Shown here: piece by piece, positions 1-10,638 of the stretch | How positions within the stretch are numbered: the stretch's first letter is position 1 | Layout: every line of letters begins with the position of its first letter | Assembly: GCF_030815865.1 (NCBI RefSeq) | Contig: NZ_JAUSXI010000001.1 | Coordinates: 3,224,001-3,288,000 of the forward strand | DNA length: 64,000 bases | Origin: Arthrobacter globiformis | GTDB taxonomy: Bacteria; Actinomycetota; Actinomycetes; Actinomycetales; Micrococcaceae | Reading direction: 5' to 3' | Position numbers and translations under genes: made by a program | Notes under the pieces: generated by a model | Databases searched by the model: none | What the model saw: only the letters and a program-made list of their open reading frames with translations | Told to the model about the DNA's origin: nothing

Positions 1-354
1 GGAGTAGGACGGATTCAGCATGGCGAAGAACTCCAGCGGCGCCCTGCCGCGGGCCGCAGCCGTGACCTCGTCGATCTCGAACTGGTCTTCGAGGACGGCC
101 AGCTGCAGCGGAACACCCAGCTGCGGAGCCGCCAGCCCGACGCCGGGTGCGGCGTGCATGGCCTTCCTCATCAGGGCGATCAGCTGGGTGAGCTCGTCCG
201 GCTCCAACTGGCCCTCGAAGGGAGCGGCGTGCTGCCTCAGGACCGGGTGCCCGGCCTGCACGATGGGCGGCAAGTCCTCTGCGGCCAAAAGTTCCTGCAC
301 TGTTTCCCTGATGCGGGCGGGGCTATAGGTCGTAGGCGGAGCTGCGTGGGTCAT
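1..354 (-). CDS. def: Peptide deformylase, N-terminal part (truncated by window edge)
   Basis: The reverse strand from the ATG at 354 reads 118 residues without a stop and leaves the window. It shows the first deformylase signature GVGLAAPQ at residues 71-78, where the Gln belongs to the active site. The enzyme removes the N-formyl group from new proteins in the cytosol. The second and third motifs (EGCLS, HExDH) would lie outside the window, so activity cannot be judged. The N-terminal extension before HPVLR is about 35 residues, as in long actinobacterial deformylases. It is co-oriented with the monooxygenase whose stop lies 61 bp upstream. Confidence 0.9.
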   Translation of the reverse strand, partial: MTHAAPPTTYSPARIRETVQELLAAEDLPPIVQAGHPVLRQHAAPFEGQLEPDELTQLIALMRKAMHAAPGVGLAAPQLGVPLQLAVLEDQFEIDEVTAAARGRAPLEFFAMLNPSYS

Positions 355-415
355 GGGGACAGCCTAGTGCTGTCTTGTGCCGTGTTGCGCGGGTGTTGTG
401 CCGTGCCGTGGCGCG

Positions 416-1549
416 CTACTGCATGGTGAAGCGCCGGGCCACGAAGGTATTGAAGGCCGGTATAGCGGCGGCACGGGCAATCACCGCATTCCGTGGCCGC
501 AGCAGACCGGCTGGAAGGGGCCGGCCAAGCGCCATGTTCACCTCGGCCTGACGTCTGGCCGCGGCTGCCGCCCGGCGTCGTAAGGCATCGAAGCGCCGGA
601 GGGCTTCCGTGGAAGGCTCCGCGCGCAGGACGGCGAGGATCGCCGGCAGCAGCGCTTCTGCGTCCAGCCAGCCAAGGTTCATTCCCTGCCCGCCGATGGG
701 GCTGATCTCGTGCGCCGCATCACCGATCAGTGCCGTCCGGCCGGAAACCATGCGCGCGGCCAGCCGCGAACGGACACTGAAGCTGCTGAGCATGGTGTTC
801 GCACCGGGGTCCAGCTCCACGTGGGTTCTGCGGGCAACAAGCGCCGCCAGCTGCTCCGCGTCCGGGCTGGCCAGCGGGCTGCCCAGCCGGACCACCCAGC
901 GGCGGACGCCGCCGGGGAGCGGGAAGGACTCCACGATGCCGTGGCTTTCCAGGAACAGCGCGGCATCGCAGCCGTAGGGGCTGGATTCGGGGTAGTCACC
1001 CATCAGGTAGTGGTCCGGATACAGTTTCTCCGGCGCCGCGACGCCCAGAAGGGAGCGCATTGTCGAGTAGGCGCCGTCGGCGCCCACCGCGAAAGAGGCG
1101 GAGTGGCTGGCGGGAGCCCCGGCAGTGGTAACGCTGAGCGTGACCCGGGCGCCGTCGTCGTGCATTCCCGTAACGCGGGCGTCCCGGAGCAGGGCGCAGC
1201 CGTCCAACTCCCGGAGCCGCCGCTCCAGGACCTCCTCCGTCACGGGCTGGGGCACGGCGAGGACGAACGGGTACCGGTGGGAGACCGGAGCGAACGGCAT
1301 GTGCGCAATCCTCCGGCCGTTGCTCACGGCGAAGCCCTGGAGGATCGGAACGCCCCGGCCGATCAGCTCCTGGGCAACGCCGATGCGCTCCAGGGCGGCG
1401 AGCGCCGGCGGATGGATCCCGATGGCCCTGGTGTGGGCATTCCGTACGGTCCGCCGTTCCAGGACCCGCACCGCGACGCCGTGCTGCAGCAGCAGCGATC
1501 CCATGAAGAGACCAACCGGCCCGCCGCCCACGATCAGCACATCGGTCAT
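416..1549 (-). CDS. FAD-dependent monooxygenase (aromatic hydroxylase type)
   Basis: This 377-residue protein has the group A flavin monooxygenase layout. The N-terminal Rossmann motif GGGPVG is at residues 8-13, a DG-type motif (GADGAYS) at about 156-162, and the GDAAH motif that binds FAD ribityl and phosphate at 276-280, followed by PIGGQGMN. Such enzymes hydroxylate phenolic rings using NAD(P)H and O2. Its ATG overlaps the TGA of the methyltransferase by 4 bp, so the two are translationally coupled. Next to a type III polyketide synthase and a methyltransferase, it probably oxidises an alkylresorcinol-like product towards a quinone. That role is inferred from context and resembles the srsABC arrangement of Streptomyces. 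Confidence 0.85.
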   Translation of the reverse strand: MTDVLIVGGGPVGLFMGSLLLQHGVAVRVLERRTVRNAHTRAIGIHPPALAALERIGVAQELIGRGVPILQGFAVSNGRRIAHMPFAPVSHRYPFVLAVPQPVTEEVLERRLRELDGCALLRDARVTGMHDDGARVTLSVTTAGAPASHSASFAVGADGAYSTMRSLLGVAAPEKLYPDHYLMGDYPESSPYGCDAALFLESHGIVESFPLPGGVRRWVVRLGSPLASPDAEQLAALVARRTHVELDPGANTMLSSFSVRSRLAARMVSGRTALIGDAAHEISPIGGQGMNLGWLDAEALLPAILAVLRAEPSTEALRRFDALRRRAAAAARRQAEVNMALGRPLPAGLLRPRNAVIARAAAIPAFNTFVARRFTMQ

Positions 1550-2262
1550 ACCGGGCGCCGCCGGTGGGTGAGCAGGCAGTGGAAGGGGGAGTGCGGTTCC
1601 ACCGTCCAGCCGGCGGGGACCACGGCGGCCAGCTCCGGTACGGTGTAGCTGCGCCTAATCGAGGTCAGCCCGTCTCCGCGAATGTAAGAGCCGGTGAGCG
1701 GCAGGGCGCCGGCACTGAACAGTGCATAGGCAGCTGCACTCCGGCTGAGATCGTTGTGCAGGGCGAGGCGGCGGGCCAGCCCGGCGGAGTCGTCTAGAAA
1801 TGACTGCAGTTGCCGCGGGGTCAGGTGGTGCAGCACGTGGTTGGAGATGACGACGTCGTAGGACTTGCCCTCGGCGAGCAGATCGCCGCTACTCGCCTGG
1901 CGGAATTCGACGCCAAGGACGGGCTTGCGGCCGGCGGCGAAGCGGAAGGCCCTTGGATCCGGGTCAATCCCGGTCACCTGGAGCTGGATGCCGTCCCTGG
2001 CCGCCCAGCGGGCGAGCATCACGGCGAGGTCGCCGCCGCCGCAGCCGACGTCCAGCAGCGTTGCCGTGCCCACGCCTGCCAGCTGCGCGCGGACTCTGGT
2101 GCGGTACAGCCGGCGCCAGCCGGAGACCACGCGGTTCACCACTGCGAATTGCTCGTAGGTACGTTGAAGCCGTTCCGGATCGCAGTCCGGCCGGTCCATC
2201 TCCTCGACGGCGTCCGTGTCCCGCAGGCCGAGGATGCCTGGGCCGCTTCCTGGGATTCTCAC
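1546..2262 (-). CDS. Class I SAM-dependent methyltransferase
   Basis: This 238-residue protein carries motif I, LLDVGCGGGD, at residues 69-78, then an acidic strand-end (TGIDPDP) and a motif IV-like VVISNHVLHHL. Together they mark a Rossmann-fold SAM methyltransferase. It lies 5 bp downstream of the polyketide synthase stop and overlaps the monooxygenase start by 4 bp, so the three form one operon. The expected role is O- or C-methylation of the polyketide phenol. The substrate cannot be read from the sequence. Confidence 0.85.
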   Translation of the reverse strand: MRIPGSGPGILGLRDTDAVEEMDRPDCDPERLQRTYEQFAVVNRVVSGWRRLYRTRVRAQLAGVGTATLLDVGCGGGDLAVMLARWAARDGIQLQVTGIDPDPRAFRFAAGRKPVLGVEFRQASSGDLLAEGKSYDVVISNHVLHHLTPRQLQSFLDDSAGLARRLALHNDLSRSAAAYALFSAGALPLTGSYIRGDGLTSIRRSYTVPELAAVVPAGWTVEPHSPFHCLLTHRRRPV

Positions 2263-2267
2263 GGCCG

Positions 2268-3451
2268 TCAGGCCAGGGACGGCTCGGCCTCGCCGGCCAC
2301 GGCGTCAAGCTCACTGGCCGGTTGCTTCACCTTGGTGAACAGCCCGGTTTCCACAGTCAGTCCGGGGCCGAAGGCCATGGAACAGACGCGTTCGGCCCCC
2401 TCCCGCGACGGAAGATCCAGGATGTGCTTGAGGACGAAGAGCACCGTGGCGCTGCTCATGTTGCCGTAGTTCCGCAGGGTTTCGCGAGCCGGGCGCAGCT
2501 GCTCGTCGGTGAGGTCCAGCCGGGACTGCACTTTGTCCAGGATGCTGCGGCCGCCCGGGTGGATGGCCCAGTGGGTGATGTCGCGGTAGGTGAGTTCCCG
2601 CAGGGAGGCGTCGCGTGCCAGCAGCGGCTCGAGCGCGCCCACGATGTGCTCGTCGATGATATGCGGCACATAGTTGCCGAGCACCATCTCAAAGCCTTCA
2701 TCGCCAATGTTCCAGGCCATCGAGTCCTCACCCACGGGAGTCAGGACCGTCTCGAAGTGGTCCAGTTGGAGCAGCGGCGGGGACTCCAGGTCCACGCGTG
2801 CCGTCACGACGGCGGCCGCAGCGCCGTCCGCAAAGAGTGCAGATCCCATGATCGTGTCGGGATCGTTGGAGGTCCGGACGTGCAGGGAGCACAGTTCGGC
2901 GCACACGACGAGCACAACCGCCGTCGGATCCGCCTCACAGAATGACTTGGCCGCACGCAGCGCCGGAAACGCTGCGTAGCAGCCCATGAAGCCCAGGTGG
3001 TAGCGCGCTGCACGGAAGGGTTGAGCCCGAGGGCGCGGACAATCTTGTAGTCGGGGCCGGGATTGAAAAATCCGGTGCAGGAGACCGTGATGAGGTGGGT
3101 GATGTCCAGCGGATCAATACCGTCGCATTTGGATACGGCCGCGTCCGCCGCATCGATGAACAGCTTCGTTGCTTCCTCGGCGAAGAGGTTGTTGCGTGCC
3201 TTGGTGCTAGGGCTCCGCAGCAGGCCGGTCTGGGGATCGAAAAACTGGGGATTTTCAGCGGTGGAAGCCAGGGTCAGCTCGCGGACGGCCGTGTACCGGG
3301 TGTCGATGGCGGCGGAATCAAAGCACGTGGACACGAGCCGTGAGCCAAGGCGTGTCAGGCCGGGCTGGGCTGCGAATACGTCACGGGCCTCGTGCTGGAT
3401 GAGCAGAGTCGGCGGAACTGCAGTTTCGAGGGCTCTCACGTAGACCGTCAT
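2268..3451 (-). pseudogene. Type III polyketide synthase (chalcone/stilbene synthase family), frameshifted
   Basis: Two overlapping reading frames each hold half of one enzyme. The N-terminal half, from the ATG at 3451, has the nucleophile Cys125 in VSCTGFFNPGPDY. The C-terminal half has the catalytic His in WAIHPGG and the Asn in NYGNMSS. The frame changes in a GCGCGC run at 3003-3008. Removing one GC unit joins VQR to YHLGFMGCY and restores 393 codons plus stop, the normal family length. The intact enzyme would condense malonyl-CoA onto an acyl-CoA starter to make alkylresorcinols or alkylpyrones. The lesion is either a real +2 slippage mutation or a sequencing error. The divergent AraC regulator and intergenic repeats suggest regulated expression. 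Confidence 0.85.
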
Positions 3452-3493
3452 TTGTTCATTCTTAACGAGAGCGCAGGATAAGACAATGGATTG

Positions 3494-3534
3494 GACTGGG
3501 CTCCGACTGGACAACTCCGGACTGGACAACTCCC
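3494..3534. repeat. Direct repeats, candidate operator between PKS and AraC genes
   Basis: GACTGG occurs three times, at 3494, 3505 and 3520. The last two copies belong to an almost perfect 15-bp tandem repeat (GACTGGACAACTCC plus one base; 3505-3519 and 3520-3534). It lies in the 107-bp divergent gap between the polyketide synthase and the AraC-type regulator. AraC proteins usually bind direct repeats, so this is a plausible binding site. It may also be only a duplication product. Confidence 0.5.
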
Positions 3535-3558
3535 GCCCGACGTAGCACCATCTCGACT

Positions 3559-4008
3559 GTGACCAGCAAACCCGCCGCAGCACAGCGCTTGGACGATCTG
3601 GCGCTGCTGCGCCGCGTCCGTGACCGCATCGACAGGGAATACGCCCAGCCGCTGGACGTCGAGGCGCTGGCCCGTGGCGTGAACATGTCGGCCGGGCACC
3701 TCAGCAGGCAGTTCCGGGAGGCCTACGGCGAGCCCCCGTACAGCTACCTGATGACGCGGCGCATCGAGCGGGCGATGGCGCTGCTGCGGCGCGGCGACCT
3801 CAGCGTCACGGAGGTGTGCTTCGCCGTCGGCTGTTCCTCGCTGGGGACGTTCAGCGGCCGCTTCACCGAACTGGTCGGCATGCCGCCCAGTGCGTACCGG
3901 ATGCAGGCCGCGGAGGAGACGGCAGGCATGCCGTCATGCGTGGTGAAACAGGTGAGCAGACCGGTCAGGAATCGAGAAGCGGTCCCGTCCGGCCCGCGCC
4001 TAGACTGA
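3559..4008 (+). CDS. AraC family transcriptional regulator
   Basis: This 149-residue protein consists mostly of the two-helix-turn-helix AraC domain. The first HTH (LDVEALARGVNMSAGHLSRQ) is at residues 32-51. The second (LSVTEVCFAVGCSSLGTFSG) is followed by the family signature FTELVGMPPSAYR. No separate sensor domain precedes it. Translation starts at a GTG. It is transcribed divergently from the polyketide synthase and lies 5 bp ahead of a VOC gene on the same strand, an AraC-VOC pairing common in actinobacteria. It could control either neighbour. Confidence 0.88.
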   Translation: MTSKPAAAQRLDDLALLRRVRDRIDREYAQPLDVEALARGVNMSAGHLSRQFREAYGEPPYSYLMTRRIERAMALLRRGDLSVTEVCFAVGCSSLGTFSGRFTELVGMPPSAYRMQAAEETAGMPSCVVKQVSRPVRNREAVPSGPRLD

Positions 4009-4013
4009 TCGGC

Positions 4014-4424
4014 ATGAACCTCACCATTCACTGGACATTCCTTCCGCATAACGACGCCGACGCCTCCCTGGCGTTCTATCGCGACACCCTCGGGTTCGAG
4101 CTCCGCAACGATGTGGGATACGGCGGAATGCGCTGGCTCACCGTCGGTCCTCCGGACCAGCCCGGTACGTCCATTGTTCTGGAACCGCCGGCAGCCGACC
4201 CGGGGATCACCGAGGACGAGCGGCGCACCATCACCGAAATGATGGCCAAGGGCACCTACGCCCGCCTCGTGCTCGGCACGCCGGACCTGGAAGGCACGTT
4301 CGAGAAGGTGCAGGCCAGCGGCGCAGAGGTGGTCCAGGAACCCACCCAACAGCCGTACGGTGTCCGCGACTGCGCCTTCCGCGATCCGGCCGGAAACCTA
4401 ATCCGCATCAACGAGGTTAGCTAA
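4014..4424 (+). CDS. VOC (glyoxalase/bleomycin-resistance) family protein
   Basis: This 136-residue single-domain protein has the two beta-alpha-beta-beta-beta modules of the vicinal oxygen chelate fold. It opens with DADASLAFYRDTLGFELR and closes with YGVRDCAFRDPAGNLIRI, the typical end where a metal-ligand Glu or a replacement would sit. A TAGACT -10-like box ends 7 bp before the ATG and no Shine-Dalgarno is present, so the transcript may be leaderless. Substrate unknown. Confidence 0.8.
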   Translation: MNLTIHWTFLPHNDADASLAFYRDTLGFELRNDVGYGGMRWLTVGPPDQPGTSIVLEPPAADPGITEDERRTITEMMAKGTYARLVLGTPDLEGTFEKVQASGAEVVQEPTQQPYGVRDCAFRDPAGNLIRINEVS

Positions 4425-4459
4425 ACCCCGCTACTATCCGTTTAACAGATGGAGAGACG

Positions 4460-6850
<2,391 letters not shown>

Positions 6851-6863
6851 CACCAACGCGAAC

Positions 6864-6910
6864 GGACACTTGCGGCCCTTGATCCGGTGGATCCTGGGCC
6901 GCAAGTGTCC
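6864..6910 (+). terminator. Inverted repeat after the UvrA-like gene
   Basis: A perfect 15-bp stem (GGACACTTGCGGCCC and its complement, 6864-6878 and 6896-6910) encloses a 17-base loop, 13 bp after the stop codon. There is no T-tract, so it would be an atypical terminator or a 3'-end stabiliser. Confidence 0.5.
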
Positions 6911-7036
6911 ACCTTCCTGGGAATGGAGCCAGGCTTAGTAAACCCGCCTTATTGAAGGCTCAACCAACCGGGTGGTATACCTAGGACTATCGGGCGTAGG
7001 GATTCAGCCTTGCCGCCGAGACATTGGGGGATCTAC

Positions 7037-7231
7037 GTGAGTTTGCAACAGAGGGATGAGCCTCGTTATCAGCATCTGAAGAAGATTGCCGATCTACTGG
7101 ATTGGGCAGGCGATCTTGCGGGTGCGGAGTTCACGGACGAGTCCCGTGAGGCCTACGTCTTGGCGCGGAAATTCCACGAGCGCGCTGACGCACTTGGTAC
7201 AGCGGCTGCCAACATCCACGCGCCGAATTAG
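7037..7231 (+). CDS. Small hypothetical protein
   Basis: This 64-residue reading frame starts at a GTG preceded by a GGGGG run 6 bp upstream. A TTG at 7010 in the same frame is a weaker alternative. The product is hydrophilic, rich in charged residues and Ala, and predicted mostly helical, with no signal peptide or membrane segment. I do not recognise the family. Its good ribosome binding site and amphipathic composition make it a plausible gene. Confidence 0.45.
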   Translation: MSLQQRDEPRYQHLKKIADLLDWAGDLAGAEFTDESREAYVLARKFHERADALGTAAANIHAPN

Positions 7232-7524
7232 GCCGGGGGAAGCGCCTGACTAACCGTCCTGAGGCCGGGGGCGTGTCGCTAGTGCGACGTTATGTCAAGT
7301 AAACCGGTGGAAGTGACGCCCTGGCGAGCGGTCGCGAGATCCGGTGTCTGCTGGCACAAGCAGGCGGGCCATGCCTTGGATATCGCGGCGAGTTCCCGCG
7401 GGGCGCTTGTCCAAAGGGTTCCGGCAGGACGCTGTGACTATCCAGTGGCTATCCATCAGGACATCGGTGACCCAGACACATGGTTCGAATCCTGTGGGCG
7501 TGCAGTCGACTCCGGCTGAGCGCT
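7232..7524. other. Region without a convincing gene; tRNA T-arm-like fragment
   Basis: No frame here looks coding. Around 7477-7496 the sequence GGTTCGAATCC is flanked by CACA and TGTG, with one bulged T. This resembles a tRNA T-arm, but no acceptor, D or anticodon arms fit around it. If the lipoprotein downstream really ends at 7701, the empty stretch runs to 7700. Confidence 0.4.
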
Positions 7525-8268
7525 TCATTGCCCCAAACTGCGGCCGAAACGCCCAGACCTTGCTGACATGCTGCGACCCGGAAAGCATCCGGCCTTGCCA
7601 TCCACGAAAGCTTTTGCCCCCACTTCTGGGCCCGCACTCATAACGCCGATAATCAGCATTATGTAAAGTAGTACGACCAGTGGACTCCGCCATCTATCCT
7701 CTAACGGTCGCTTCTCCAGTCCTTGACGATGGACATCGGCAAGCCGCCCCCGTGCACGGAACGCGATGCTGTCCAACTGCCAGCCGTCCGCGGAGGCCCG
7801 GAACGTCGCAGTCTGCGGCAACGAGTAGCCCTCCGGAACGCTGCTCGGCCCATTCGCCTTCGAGGCAAGGTATTCCTCGGTTAATTCCTTGAAATGGACG
7901 CTAGCCTGCGAACCGGTCACCTCAATTGACTCCACCGTCACCTTCGTCGAAAAGGACGTATACCAGAAACCGGTTGATTTGAATTTGGCCTTGGACTGGG
8001 CAACCACCGGAAGATCCCGTTCGCGCTTGGCCCGGTAGGCTGCCGTCGTCTGCCCGTCGGCGAGGCGCGGCACCGGCGGAGCGTCGAGGACCGTACCGTT
8101 GCGATCCTCGACAGCAGCCTGGACGATGACCAAGAGTTCAGACGACGACGGGCTGGGCACCACTGCAGCCGATCCCGCCGCCAGCGGCGCGGCTGAGGGC
8201 TGGCATCCGGCAAGGGCCAACCCGAGCAGCGCCGCGATGGCGGCCGAGGTGCGCGGGTACTTAATCAT
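7525..8268 (-). CDS. Putative lipoprotein, C-terminus possibly frameshifted
   Basis: From the ATG at 8268 (AAGGGG Shine-Dalgarno) the protein begins with a lipoprotein signal peptide: a basic start, a hydrophobic stretch and the lipobox ALAGC. The mature part, about 160 residues, resembles a secreted lipoprotein with an NTF2-like or mucin-like beta domain (TVESIEVTGSQASVHFKE). After ADGWQLDSIAFRARG the tail becomes atypical up to 7525. Removing one G from the five-base run at 7747-7751 gives an ending GGLPMSIVKDWRSDR with a stop at 7701 (188 residues). I see two possible C-termini and no recognised domain. Confidence 0.55.
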   Translation of the reverse strand: MIKYPRTSAAIAALLGLALAGCQPSAAPLAAGSAAVVPSPSSSELLVIVQAAVEDRNGTVLDAPPVPRLADGQTTAAYRAKRERDLPVVAQSKAKFKSTGFWYTSFSTKVTVESIEVTGSQASVHFKELTEEYLASKANGPSSVPEGYSLPQTATFRASADGWQLDSIAFRARGRLADVHRQGLEKRPLEDRWRSPLVVLLYIMLIIGVMSAGPEVGAKAFVDGKAGCFPGRSMSARSGRFGRSLGQ

Positions 8269-8377
8269 GATTCCCCTTGCCGTGGATGTCCTCACAGCCT
8301 CCCCTGCCAGCCCCGTGCGCTCGACGGGGGCTCAGTGATGGCCTGCCCAAGGTCGCGTTTCGCGTCGCACTGGACTG

Positions 8378-8617
8378 CTAGAGCGTGTTCCTGATGTGCT
8401 GCGGGAAGCCATTGGTTGAAAGCCGGGGCTCGGCAGACAACCAGGCCACGACGCCGAACAGCGGCAGAATGAACATGGCCAGGACCCAGAGGATCCGTGA
8501 TGTCTGGTCAAGCCGGTTTTCGCGGAGCACATCGAAGACGCCCCAGACGATCGATCCGCATACGAATAACCCGGACAAGACGCCCAACGCCGCCAATGCC
8601 CATTCCCAAGGTTCCAT
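8378..8617 (-). CDS. PLDc_N-type two-helix membrane protein
   Basis: This 79-residue protein has two hydrophobic helices (ALAALGVLSGLFVCGSIVWGV and ILWVLAMFILPLFGVVAWL). The second has the WxLxxFxxPxxGxxxW pattern of the phospholipase D N-terminal (PLDc_N) module found in cardiolipin synthases and in stand-alone actinobacterial proteins. I placed the start at the ATG at 8617. A longer frame opens at 8692, but the added residues are not typical. Function unknown; it acts at the membrane. Confidence 0.65.
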   Translation of the reverse strand: MEPWEWALAALGVLSGLFVCGSIVWGVFDVLRENRLDQTSRILWVLAMFILPLFGVVAWLSAEPRLSTNGFPQHIRNTL

Positions 8618-8985
8618 GCCGTTCCACCCCCCGTAGCCGATGATGCCAAGGGTACAGTCGATCTTTCCCGAACGGTCAGAACAGTTCGGCACTGAATATG
8701 CAGCGCGCGGCGTGAGCGACTTACTTCATGGAAGGCGATGACCCTGCGGGCGCTGCCCACAATCTAGGCTGGGGAGTAGTGCCAGAACGAGCACGCAACG
8801 TTGCCAGTAAAGCTGTGATCGCTGCATCGGAGGCGGGTTCCCGAATGCGACTCCCCCATACCCATCAAACGGGTAACGCGCTTCATCACCTAGTTCTTGA
8901 CCTCGTAGCGAACCATCCGAGCGTGCGTTCAGCTCCGACCTCGATGCTCGACCCATACGGATATCTGGCCGCCGAGTCGGCACAC
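8618..8985. other. Intergenic region with no supported feature
   Basis: This 368-bp stretch separates the two-helix membrane protein from the split hydrolase. Open frames on both strands are short and compositionally unlike genes. I see no hairpin, repeat or promoter strong enough to annotate. Confidence 0.4.
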
Positions 8986-9793
8986 TTACGAGGAGTAACG
9001 TTCATGCACGCGGTCGAGCCACTCGGTGATCAGCGCCTTCACGAGGCCGGGCTGCTCGTGCGGCAACGCATGACCGGCGCGGTCGAGCACGGCGAATGAA
9101 GCCCGTGGATAGTGCTCGAGCAGATCCCATTGGCCGGCGTACCCCACTGTGGAGTCCTGGCGTCCTGTGACGATAAGGACGGGGCCGGAGTACGGCGGGC
9201 CCTCCTCGGGACTGCTACTGAACAGCCGGTGTTCGCCGATCCGCTCGAGGCCGGCTTCGTCCACCAACCCAAGGGCGGGGACTACGTACTTCTTGTACCG
9301 CTCCAGCGTGGCCTGCGTCTGCACGACAAAGTAGTCGCGAAATACGCTCTCCTCGGCCGGGCCGAGCGTCTCGCCCGGATCGACTGACGCGTGCAAGACC
9401 TGGTGCACAGGAAGATTCCGAACATTCTCGCTCAACGGACAGATCAACGCCTGTCACCTGCTCCAGGCGCCTACCGGCGATGGCCCGGGCGTAGTGTGCG
9501 CCGACGGAATGGCCTATAAGCCGGAACTGCCCAGCGCCGACAACACCATCGATAAACGCGAGCAAGAGGTCGAGGACGTCGTCGGCGCTATGGAGCGTGC
9601 CCGACGCTGGCGTGCGCCCCATGCCCGGCAGATCCGGGTAGAGGCGTCGACAATCAGGTAGCCCGCCCAGTATCGACTCCATGGCACCGACCATCTCCCG
9701 GTGATCCACACCCGCACCGTGCAGAAACAGGATCGGAGCCCCGCCACCGTGCTCGACATAATGTACTGGTATCTCGAGGGCTATGTACTCCAC
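8986..9793 (-). pseudogene. Alpha/beta hydrolase, frameshifted
   Basis: Two frames carry complementary halves of one alpha/beta hydrolase. The N-terminal half (start GTG at 9793) has HGAGVDH and the nucleophile elbow GHSVG. The C-terminal half has the acid GRQDSTVG and the catalytic His in DRAGHALPHEQP. The switch falls at about 9440-9455, after GRRLEQVTG and before LICPLSENV. The span is 808 bp, one base over a multiple of three, so a single extra base restores about 268 residues, a normal length. The substrate is unknown. The gene is either recently inactivated or carries a base-call error. Confidence 0.75.
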
Positions 9794-9869
9794 AGCGTCA
9801 GCGTAATCTGGGCCTGTCGTCGGTGGTAGTCAGCGGCGGGGTAAAGGACAACTGGAACAGCAGCCAGAA

Positions 9870-10502
9870 CTAGAACACGTCTTCGGGGCCGGCGGTGGAC
9901 GTCGCATACTCCGGCCGCCCGCGGGGCCGATACGCCTGGATAGTGATGCCCCCGGACGTGGTCCGTGAGCTGACCAGCTCGAGCGCGAGGTCGGGACCGG
10001 AATCGGGGAACAGCCGCGTGCCCTGGCCGACGACGACGGGGTAGATAACCAGATCGAGCTGGTCAACCAGGTCGTTGGCGAGCAGCCACCTGACGAGGGC
10101 ACCGCTGCCCGGCACCAGCAGTTCGCCGTCGTGATTCGCTTTCAGATCCCTGACGGCCGTGCTGACGTCGCCCTGAAGAACAGTCGTGCCCGCCCACTGC
10201 GGATCAGTGAGGCTGACAGACACCACATATTTCGGCCTGCTATTCAGCGCGGCGGCAATCGGGTTCGCCTCCGGATCGGGCATCACTCCCCAGTAGCCAG
10301 CGAAAATTTCGTACGTCCGGCGGCCGAAAAGGAACGCGTCCGCGCCTCCGTAAACCTGGTTCAGATAGTCCCCTGCTTCGGCGTCGAGAAGCGGGATGGC
10401 CCATCCGCCGCGGTCGAAGCCGCCGCTGCGGTCCTCGTCGGGTCCGCCCAACCCCTGCATCACGCCGTCCACTGAGACGTTGGTCGTGGTGGTCAACTTC
10501 AT
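9870..10502 (-). CDS. Dihydrofolate reductase family protein (RibD C-terminal-like)
   Basis: This 210-residue protein begins TTTTNVSVDGVMQG and has the GADAFLFGRRTYE stretch and the C-terminal LVIYPVVVGQGTRLF. These features are typical of the YwjB/YyaP-like DHFR-fold reductases related to the RibD reductase domain. They are expected to use NADPH, but substrates are mostly unknown. It lies 77 bp from the split hydrolase on the same strand. Confidence 0.85.
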   Translation of the reverse strand: MKLTTTTNVSVDGVMQGLGGPDEDRSGGFDRGGWAIPLLDAEAGDYLNQVYGGADAFLFGRRTYEIFAGYWGVMPDPEANPIAAALNSRPKYVVSVSLTDPQWAGTTVLQGDVSTAVRDLKANHDGELLVPGSGALVRWLLANDLVDQLDLVIYPVVVGQGTRLFPDSGPDLALELVSSRTTSGGITIQAYRPRGRPEYATSTAGPEDVF

Positions 10503-10638
10503 GTCGTGTCACCTCGTCGAACCACGGCCGCGGACCCCTGCTGGATCTGCGTTACCTGCTTCAGACAAGCACACTTGCGGTAGCCACGCGAGGGCGAAAT
10601 CGTGCCGAGCCCCGCTGGCCGGTGTCTAAGATGTGCAT

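Noticed and set aside
7440..7520. A tRNA gene around the T-arm-like motif
   Set aside because: The T stem has a bulged base, and no acceptor, D or anticodon stems can be drawn around it.
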